Shown one piece after another: positions 1 through 3,908 of a stretch of DNA of 11,798 nucleotides. The stretch lies in the NCBI GenBank assembly GCA_051744345.1, contig JBNJCW010000062.1:1-11798 (forward strand). The letters are read 5' to 3'. The position numbers and the translations under genes are program-made. Each line of letters begins with the position of its first letter. The first letter of the stretch is position 1. Source of the DNA: Halolacustris sp051744345. GTDB taxonomy: Bacteria > Actinomycetota > Humimicrobiia > Humimicrobiales > Humimicrobiaceae. The notes below the pieces were generated by a model. The model did no database searches and was not told the origin of the DNA. It saw only the letters and a program-made list of their open reading frames with translations.

Positions 1-93
1 GCCCCCATAGCCATGGAAGAGGGCTTAAGGTTTGCCATACGTGAAGGCGGAAGGACCATAGGGGCAGGAAGCATTAGCAAGATTATAGAGTAA
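1..93 (+). CDS. tuf: Elongation factor Tu, C-terminal end (partial)
   Basis: The window opens inside a reading frame of 30 codons ending in TAA at 91-93. The peptide contains EEGLRFAIREGGRTIGAG and ends SKIIE, which is the last strand of EF-Tu domain 3 and is close to invariant in bacteria. EF-Tu is the GTPase that carries aminoacyl-tRNA to the ribosomal A site. The GTPase domain lies outside the window, so intactness cannot be judged. Its place upstream of rpmG, tRNA-Trp and secE resembles the tufB position in E. coli and many other bacteria, separate from the str operon whose rpsL begins at the other end of this window. The family call is nearly certain; whether this is the only copy is unknown. 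Confidence 0.93.
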   Translation, partial: APIAMEEGLRFAIREGGRTIGAGSISKIIE

Positions 94-191
94 AGAAACT
101 ATATTGTTGACAATGCAGATATATAGTGGTAAGTTATTTGCCTGCGCTTATTGTAAGTTTATTATATTTAAATCAAAAACGGTGAGCTAAA

Positions 192-341
192 GTGAGACAA
201 ATTATGATTTTAGGCTGTACGGAGTGCAAGAGGAGGAATTATACTTCCTTTAAGAATAAGAAAAATGATCCGGACAGGATAGAAATAAAAAAATATTGCA
301 AGTGGTGTAAAAAGCATACAGTACATAAAGAGACCAGATAG
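192..341 (+). CDS. rpmG: 50S ribosomal protein L33
   Basis: A 49-codon gene with a GTG start. The product is a small basic zinc-ribbon protein of the large subunit near the E site. Two CxxC pairs are visible (C9/C12 and C36/C39), so this is the zinc-binding form, and the phrases CTECKRRNY, NKKNDPDR and KKYC are diagnostic. The GTG at 192 gives the usual length of 49 residues and has GGTGA at 181-185 six bases upstream; the internal ATG at 204 would remove four residues and lacks a comparable site. The gene follows tuf by 98 bases. Its TAG stop (339-341) shares its last two bases with the first two bases of the mature tRNA-Trp, so RNase P cleavage would remove most of the stop codon. Identity is secure; the start is well supported. 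Confidence 0.95.
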   Translation: MRQIMILGCTECKRRNYTSFKNKKNDPDRIEIKKYCKWCKKHTVHKETR

Positions 342-416
342 GGCTGTAGCTCCAATTGGTAGAGCACCGGTCTCCAAAACCGGGTGTTGGGGGTTCGAGT
401 CCCTCCAGCCCTGCCA
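340..416 (+). tRNA. tRNA-Trp, anticodon CCA, with encoded 3' CCA
   Basis: A full cloverleaf can be folded by eye. The seven-pair acceptor stem is 340-346 with 406-412. The D stem is 349-352 with 362-365. The anticodon stem is 367-371 with 379-383, enclosing CTCCAAA with anticodon CCA at 374-376. The variable loop is 384-388, and the T arm is 389-393 with 401-405 around TTCGAGT. G413 is the discriminator and CCA is encoded at 414-416. Anticodon CCA with A1 and discriminator G fits bacterial tRNA-Trp. It lies between rpmG and secE and is probably co-transcribed with both, so it would be released from the polycistronic RNA by RNase P and 3' processing. Its first two bases belong to the rpmG stop codon. 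Confidence 0.97.
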
Positions 417-447
417 GTAATATTATAATAGTATACATGAGAAGGTA

Positions 448-762
448 ATGGCTAAAAGAAAAGTATCGAGAAAATACAAGCCTAAGAAGATAATGGAGCA
501 GGCGGTAAAAGATAAGAAGCCGCCGGCCGCTCCCCCTAAAAAGAAGATAAACTGGAAGCAGTTTATAAAACAGCTTCCCAAAAAGATAGCTAAATTTCTC
601 AAGGATGTCGTCAGGGAGCTTAAAAAGGTAACCTGGCCGACAAGGAAGGCATTATTGAGCTATACCGCGGTGGTAATAGTAACCATACTTATATTCGCCG
701 TAATTTTAGGTTTGTTTGACTTTCTATTCTTACAGCTTGTCGATCTACTGATAAATATTTAA
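448..762 (+). CDS. secE: Preprotein translocase subunit SecE
   Basis: This 104-residue protein is the single-span SecE subunit that clamps SecY in the SecYEG protein-export channel. The amphipathic SecE helix is clear at residues about 49-67, with KDVVRELKKVTWPTRK. One hydrophobic membrane segment follows at about 73-99. Residues 1-45 form a Lys- and Pro-rich, probably disordered tail that makes this longer than the roughly 60-residue minimal SecE; such tails are common and poorly conserved. The ATG at 448 has GAGAAGG at 439-445 just upstream, at rather close spacing. An internal ATG at residue 16 is possible but has no better site. It lies 31 bases after tRNA-Trp and 19 before nusG, the usual secE-nusG pair. 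Confidence 0.96.
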   Translation: MAKRKVSRKYKPKKIMEQAVKDKKPPAAPPKKKINWKQFIKQLPKKIAKFLKDVVRELKKVTWPTRKALLSYTAVVIVTILIFAVILGLFDFLFLQLVDLLINI

Positions 763-781
763 AGAAGTTTGGTGATTATAA

Positions 782-1306
782 ATGAGGCCGAGATGGTATG
801 TAATTAATTCCTATGCGGGCTATGAAAACAAAATAAAGGCTAATCTGGAACATAGAATTGATTCCATGAACATGCACGATAGGATATTTGATATATATAT
901 ACCCCAGGAAGACATCATGGAAATCCACGGGGGAAAGAAGAAGGTGTCAACCAAGAGGGTGTTTCCAGGGTATCTGTTGGTAAAGATGCTGCTGGATGAT
1001 GATTCGTGGTATGTGGTTAGGAATACCCCCGGGGTTACGGGCTTTGTGGGCACAGAAAATAAACCTGTGCCATTGAGCGATACAGAAGTCAAAAAGCTAA
1101 TGAAAAGGGAGGTCAGTGAAAAACCCAAACCCAAGACTGACTTTGAGGTTAGCCAGCCTGTAAAGGTTACATCCGGCCCGTTTAGCAACTTTGATGGGAC
1201 AATCAGCGAGATAAACCTTGACCAGGGCAAGCTGAAGGTTTTGGTTTCTATTTTCGGGAGGCAGACCCCGGTTGAATTGGATTTTGACCAGGTTTCAAAA
1301 ATTTAG
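782..1306 (+). CDS. nusG: Transcription termination/antitermination factor NusG
   Basis: A 174-residue protein of standard length. The NGN domain at about 1-110 binds RNA polymerase at the clamp and carries WYVINSYAGYE, FPGYLLVKM and VRNTPGVTGFVG. The KOW domain at about 121-174 carries VKVTSGPFSNFDGT and SIFGRQTPVELDFDQV, the part that contacts S10 or Rho. NusG modulates elongation and pausing and couples transcription to translation or Rho. There is no insert between the domains and no long acidic N-terminal extension of the kind seen in many cultured actinobacteria. The ATG at 782 has GGTGAT at 771-776 at good spacing. The gene ends in TAG, and a promoter candidate for rplK follows. Confidence 0.98.
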   Translation: MRPRWYVINSYAGYENKIKANLEHRIDSMNMHDRIFDIYIPQEDIMEIHGGKKKVSTKRVFPGYLLVKMLLDDDSWYVVRNTPGVTGFVGTENKPVPLSDTEVKKLMKREVSEKPKPKTDFEVSQPVKVTSGPFSNFDGTISEINLDQGKLKVLVSIFGRQTPVELDFDQVSKI

Positions 1307-1313
1307 AATTGGT

Positions 1314-1341
1314 TTGAAATATAAGTATTTATGTGTATAAT
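1314..1341 (+). promoter_or_regulatory. Candidate sigma-70-type promoter for rplK-rplA
   Basis: TTGAAA at 1314-1319 and a perfect TATAAT at 1336-1341 are separated by 16 bases in the AT-rich nusG-rplK gap. This is five of six plus six of six matches to the consensus. Transcription would start near 1348, leaving a leader of about 24 bases before the rplK ATG. A promoter at this position is known for the L11 operon of E. coli. The call rests on sequence match alone. Confidence 0.55.
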
Positions 1342-1371
1342 TACAAATCTATGGCAGTTTAAGGAAATATT

Positions 1372-1794
1372 ATGGCAAAGAAAATTATTGCACAAGTAAA
1401 ATTGCAGATACCTGCAGGACAGGCAAACCCTGCCCCTCCGGTTGGACCTGCTCTGGGACAACACGGGGTTAATATAATGGAATTCTGCAAGGCTTTTAAT
1501 GAAAAAACAGCAAAAGACCAGGGGATGATAATCCCGGTGATTTTAACTGTTTACGGGGACAGGAGCTTTAGCTTCATAACCAAGACCCCTCCTGCAGCTG
1601 TCCTCATAAAGAAAGCTATAGGAATAGAGAAGGGTTCAGGAGAGCCCAATAAGGAGAAGGTAGGGGAAATAAGCAGGCAGCAGGTAGAAGAAATTGCTAA
1701 GTTAAAGCTAAAAGACCTCAATGCAAGAACCGTGGAGAGCGCGGCAAAGATTATTGAGGGAACCGCCAGGAATATGGGCGTGAAGGTTGTATAA
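1372..1794 (+). CDS. rplK: 50S ribosomal protein L11
   Basis: A 140-residue protein, full length for L11. The N-terminal domain (about 1-66) has the proline-rich segment PAPPVGPALGQHG that binds thiostrepton-class antibiotics and contacts elongation factors. The C-terminal domain (about 70-140) has TKTPPAAVLIKKAIG and GSGEPNKEKVG, which bind the GTPase-centre region of 23S rRNA at the stalk base. In bacteria that have RelA/Rel, L11 is also needed for its activation on the ribosome. The ATG at 1372 has AAGGA at 1361-1365 six bases upstream. It is followed 23 bases later by rplA, the standard L11-L1 pair, and is preceded by its own probable promoter. Confidence 0.98.
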   Translation: MAKKIIAQVKLQIPAGQANPAPPVGPALGQHGVNIMEFCKAFNEKTAKDQGMIIPVILTVYGDRSFSFITKTPPAAVLIKKAIGIEKGSGEPNKEKVGEISRQQVEEIAKLKLKDLNARTVESAAKIIEGTARNMGVKVV

Positions 1795-1806
1795 ACATCA
1801 AAGCAA

Positions 1807-1812
1807 AGGTGA
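1807..1812 (+). promoter_or_regulatory. Ribosome binding site that decides the rplA start
   Basis: AGGTGA at 1807-1812 lies five bases before the in-frame TTG at 1818. The same GGTGA core stands six bases before the starts of rpmG (181-185) and nusG (771-775). The upstream in-frame GTG at 1809 lies inside this motif and has no ribosome binding site of its own, so TTG is preferred. Confidence 0.6.
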
Positions 1813-1817
1813 GAGTT

Positions 1818-2522
1818 TTGAGAAGAGGTAAGAAATACAGAGAGAAGATAGAGAATTTAGATAAAGAAGCCAAAAGCCCGAGGGAAGCATTGAAATGGAT
1901 ATGTGACAACCATTTTGCAGGTTTTGATGAAACTGTAGATATCGCTATTAACCTGGGAGTTGACCCCAGAAAGGCTGATCAGATTGTAAGGGGCACCATT
2001 GTCCTTCCCAACGGAACCGGTAAGGTTCCCCGGGTTCTGGTTTTTGCCCAGGGTGAAAAAGAGGAGGAAGCAAAGAAAGCCGGTGCTGATTATGTTGGCG
2101 GAGAGGAACTGGCGGAGAAGATAAACGGGGGCTGGCTGGATTTCGATGTTTGTATTGCTGCTCCCGATATGATGAAACATGTGGGTAAACTGGGGAAAAT
2201 ACTGGGTCCCAGAAAGCTTATGCCCAACCCTAAATCAGGTACGGTGACTTTTGAGATAGGCAAGGCTGTACAGGATTCAAAAAGGGGTAAACTGGAGTAC
2301 AGGACAGATAAAAATGGCGTGGTACACTGCATTTTGGGCAAGGTATCGTTTGGGGTTGACAAGCTTTCCGAAAATTACGCGGCATTAATGGATACTATCG
2401 TTAAGTCCAAACCACCTGCATCCAAAGGGCGGTATATGAAAGGAATATACCTTTCTTCTACCATGGGGCCGAGCGTGAAGGTGGATCCGGCTAAGGCAAC
2501 GGATATAGAAGAAGTAGCTTAA
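1818..2522 (+). CDS. rplA: 50S ribosomal protein L1
   Basis: A 234-residue protein from the chosen TTG start, typical for L1. It opens MRRGKKYREK, which matches the usual L1 N terminus. The family signature KLGKILGPRKLMPNPKSG is at about 124-141, with YRTDKNGVVHC at 161-171 and the closing domain I segment after 175. L1 binds helix 76 of 23S rRNA, forming the mobile L1 stalk that helps deacylated tRNA leave the E site; in E. coli it also represses translation of its own operon. The start could instead be GTG at 1809, adding three residues, but AGGTGA sits five bases before the TTG and overlaps that GTG. I see no clear L1-type mRNA site before rplK. Identity is certain; the start is a judgement. 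Confidence 0.96.
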   Translation: MRRGKKYREKIENLDKEAKSPREALKWICDNHFAGFDETVDIAINLGVDPRKADQIVRGTIVLPNGTGKVPRVLVFAQGEKEEEAKKAGADYVGGEELAEKINGGWLDFDVCIAAPDMMKHVGKLGKILGPRKLMPNPKSGTVTFEIGKAVQDSKRGKLEYRTDKNGVVHCILGKVSFGVDKLSENYAALMDTIVKSKPPASKGRYMKGIYLSSTMGPSVKVDPAKATDIEEVA

Positions 2523-2536
2523 AAAGTTAAAACAGA

Positions 2537-2610
2537 CAACCATAGACCGCAGGTGTTGCTTAAGGTAACTTAATTTCCTGCCGAGGTTGATTGCCAGAGA
2601 TAATCGACCT
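2537..2610 (+). promoter_or_regulatory. L10 leader: autoregulatory rplJ-rplL mRNA switch
   Basis: The 146-base gap before rplJ carries the phrases AGACCGCAGGTG and CTTAATTTCCTGCCGAGG typical of the bacterial ribosomal protein L10 leader. I can fold a receptor made of CAACC 2537-2541 with GGTTG 2585-2589, GCAGG 2549-2553 with CCTGC 2577-2581, and GTTGC 2555-2559 with GTAAC 2565-2569. A competing antiterminator pairs AGGTTGATT 2584-2592 with AATCGACCT 2602-2610. A terminator uses AATCGACC again. The first and last structures are compatible, while the middle one excludes both. In Bacillus subtilis, L10(L12)4 binding to such a leader promotes termination; the same logic is inferred here. Confidence 0.88.
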
Positions 2611-2635
2611 TGTATTTATGGGTCGATTTGTTTTT
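2602..2635 (+). terminator. Intrinsic terminator of the L10 leader (attenuator)
   Basis: AATCGACC at 2602-2609 pairs perfectly with GGTCGATT at 2621-2628, and U2610 with G2620 can add a wobble pair. The stem runs into a T-rich tract, TTT-G-TTTTT, through 2635. It stands 33 bases before the rplJ start, so it would stop transcription before the gene unless the upstream strand 2584-2592 captures 2602-2610 first. Confidence 0.8.
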
Positions 2636-2668
2636 GCAATATATTAATAAGAAATTTCGGGGGTTTTT

Positions 2669-3199
2669 GTGGTAAAGAAGGAAAAAAAAGAAAAGGTAGA
2701 GGCTATAAAGAAGCTGTTTAGCGAGAGCAATGGCCTGATTTTTACCGACCATACCGGCCTGAGTGTGGAAGGTTCGGTGATGGTAAGGGACAGGCTTGCG
2801 GAAAATGATGCATATCTGAAAATACTGAAGAACACGCTTGCTCTTATTGCTGCGGGAGAGGCTTTCAAGGATCTTGATCTGGGGGATATACTGAAAGGAC
2901 CCACCAGCGTGGTGGCAAGCAGCCAGGATATTATTGAGGCTGCCAAGGTGGTAAAGGATTTTGCCAAGGATTATGATACCCTTAAGATAAAGGGGGGTAT
3001 CTTAGAAGACCAGCTTCTTTCAGCTGAAAAAGTGAAAAAGATTGCAGAGCTTCCCTCAAGAGAAGTGCTGCTTACCAATCTGGTGGTTTCCATGAATTCA
3101 CCTATCACCAGGCTGGCAATGTTACTGGGAGGGCTTCCTAGAAATCTGGTTGTGGTTTTGGAAGCAATTAGAAAAGAAAAAGAAAAAGTTAAAAATTAG
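2669..3199 (+). CDS. rplJ: 50S ribosomal protein L10
   Basis: A 176-residue protein. L10 anchors the ribosomal stalk: its N-terminal domain (about 1-135) binds 23S rRNA with L11, and its C-terminal helix (about 145-176, from SPITRLAMLLGG onward) binds L12 dimers. The N terminus KKEKKEKVEAIKKLF, the GLSV segment and LKGPTSVV are family marks. The GTG at 2669 is the best start; it is preceded at five bases by GGGGG (2659-2663), a poor match to the usual AGGAGG, so initiation may be modest. The gene sits behind the L10 leader and its terminator, and its stop TAG (3197-3199) lies inside the Shine-Dalgarno of rplL, which suggests translational coupling. Confidence 0.97.
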   Translation: MVKKEKKEKVEAIKKLFSESNGLIFTDHTGLSVEGSVMVRDRLAENDAYLKILKNTLALIAAGEAFKDLDLGDILKGPTSVVASSQDIIEAAKVVKDFAKDYDTLKIKGGILEDQLLSAEKVKKIAELPSREVLLTNLVVSMNSPITRLAMLLGGLPRNLVVVLEAIRKEKEKVKN

Positions 3200-3203
3200 G
3201 AGG
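3198..3203 (+). promoter_or_regulatory. Strong rplL ribosome binding site overlapping the rplJ stop
   Basis: AGGAGG, the best Shine-Dalgarno in the window, shares its first two bases with the rplJ TAG stop and lies five bases before the ATG at 3209. Such a strong site fits the need for several L12 copies per L10, and it firmly marks the long form of L12 as the translated one. Confidence 0.8.
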
Positions 3204-3208
3204 AAAAG

Positions 3209-3709
3209 ATGGCAGAGAAGAAAGAAACTGCAAAGAAAAAGACCACAAAGAAGGTTGAGAATAAGAAAGAGCAGAAAGGAAAGGAAAAAGAGGCAATGAG
3301 CGCAAAGGAATCCAAGAGCACAAAAAAAGGCTCAAATTTGGACCAGATTTTAGAATCTATTGAAAATATGACTGTACTGGAATTATCCGAGCTGGTTGGT
3401 GCACTGGAAGAAAAGTTTGGAGTAAGCGCACAGGCTATGGCTGCAGCGCCTGCAGCTGGAGCAGCCGGCGCGGCTGCCGGAGCAGAAGAGCAGGAGCAGA
3501 CAGAGTTTGATGTTATGATAAAATCAGCTGGAGCCAAAAAGATACAGGTTATAAAGGTCGTCAGAAGCATTACCAATCTGGGGCTAAAAGAAGCCAAGGA
3601 ACTGGTTGATAAGGCACCGAGCGCTGTAAGGGAAAAGGTATCCAAAGACGAAGCGGAAGAGGTCAAAAAACAGCTTGAAGAGGCTGGCGCTGAGGTGGAA
3701 GTTAAATAA
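3209..3709 (+). CDS. rplL: 50S ribosomal protein L7/L12 with a Lys-rich N-terminal extension
   Basis: A 166-residue L7/L12, against the usual 120-130. Residues about 43-74 (LDQILESIENMTVLELSELV) are the dimerization domain that binds L10. An Ala-rich flexible hinge covers about 75-97, and the C-terminal domain (about 98-166, with KIQVIKVVRSITNLGLKEAKELVD) recruits translational GTPases. Residues 1-41 are an added low-complexity tail with 16 lysines and 7 glutamates, probably disordered. The perfect AGGAGG five bases before the ATG at 3209 supports translation of the tail. An internal ATG at 3296 (residue 30) with AGAGG close upstream could give a second 137-residue form. A promoter and hairpins separate this gene from rpoB. 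Confidence 0.96.
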   Translation: MAEKKETAKKKTTKKVENKKEQKGKEKEAMSAKESKSTKKGSNLDQILESIENMTVLELSELVGALEEKFGVSAQAMAAAPAAGAAGAAAGAEEQEQTEFDVMIKSAGAKKIQVIKVVRSITNLGLKEAKELVDKAPSAVREKVSKDEAEEVKKQLEEAGAEVEVK

Positions 3710-3744
3710 TTTCATATAATATAGATTTTACTGCTTTTAATCTG

Positions 3745-3809
3745 TTGCCTTTATAATTGACAATATTGCCATATTTGGTAAAATGGTTGTTTGTCAGTTT
3801 TTAAGGCAA
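3745..3809 (+). other. Long imperfect hairpin in the rplL-rpoB gap, possible RNase III site
   Basis: Strand 3745-3763 pairs with 3791-3809 over 19 positions: seven Watson-Crick pairs (TTGCCTT with AAGGCAA), then only two U-U mismatches and one G-U pair in the rest. The 27-base loop can form a small inner stem (TTGCCA 3766-3771 with TGGTAA 3776-3781). E. coli has an RNase III processing hairpin in the same intergenic position. Only transcripts reading through from rplL would contain both arms. The pairing is seen in the sequence; the function is inferred. Confidence 0.5.
3757..3784 (+). promoter_or_regulatory. Candidate promoter for rpoB-rpoC
   Basis: A perfect TTGACA at 3757-3762 and TAAAAT at 3779-3784 (five of six) are 16 bases apart. 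Transcription would start near 3791 and give a leader of roughly 118 bases before rpoB. The -35 box lies in the left arm of the long hairpin, so RNA from this promoter would lack that hairpin. The match is good, but it has not been tested. Confidence 0.55.
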
Positions 3810-3828
3810 TTACCTTTACTATTGTGTT

Positions 3829-3862
3829 AAAGTAAGATTTTCTTATGTAAAAATCTTACTTT
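3829..3862 (+). terminator. Perfect 13-bp hairpin in the rpoB leader, possible partial terminator
   Basis: AAAGTAAGATTTT (3829-3841) and its exact reverse complement (3850-3862) flank an eight-base loop. The stem is AT-rich, with three G-C pairs, and is followed by a T-rich but interrupted tract (CTGCTTTATTT). It lies downstream of the rpoB promoter and so would be in both read-through and rpoB-initiated RNA. It may attenuate rpoBC transcription, as occurs between rplL and rpoB in E. coli, or protect the RNA end. The weak T-tract leaves termination doubtful. Confidence 0.4.
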
Positions 3863-3908
3863 CTGCTTTATTTAACTTTGATTTTATTATAAAGGGGAGA
3901 TTTAATTA

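Noticed and set aside
107..167. Promoter in the tuf-rpmG gap: perfect TTGACA at 107-112, or TTGCCT at 140-145 with TATTAT at 162-167
   Set aside because: The perfect -35 has no acceptable -10 at 16-18 bases, and the second pair has a poor -35. I see no terminator after tuf either, so rpmG may simply be read from tuf. The gap holds nothing I can support.
340..416. Possible UGA recoding to tryptophan, prompted by the absence of TGA stops
   Set aside because: Conserved tryptophans are encoded by TGG, no in-frame TGA occurs in any gene here, and the tRNA anticodon is CCA. The absence of TGA among ten stops can be chance.
424..429. TATAAT between tRNA-Trp and secE
   Set aside because: A -35 would have to lie inside the tRNA T arm and acceptor stem, where no match exists. 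secE is most simply co-transcribed with the tRNA.
820..1230. Long open frame on the - strand within nusG, and similar minus-strand frames under rplL, rpoB and rpoC
   Set aside because: They lie opposite clearly real conserved genes, have no recognisable product or ribosome binding site, and are shadows of the coding strand.
1293..1319. Inverted repeat TTTCAAA/TTTGAAA at the end of nusG
   Set aside because: A short AT-only-type stem with a 13-base loop and no following T-tract; too weak for a terminator and likely by chance in AT-rich sequence.
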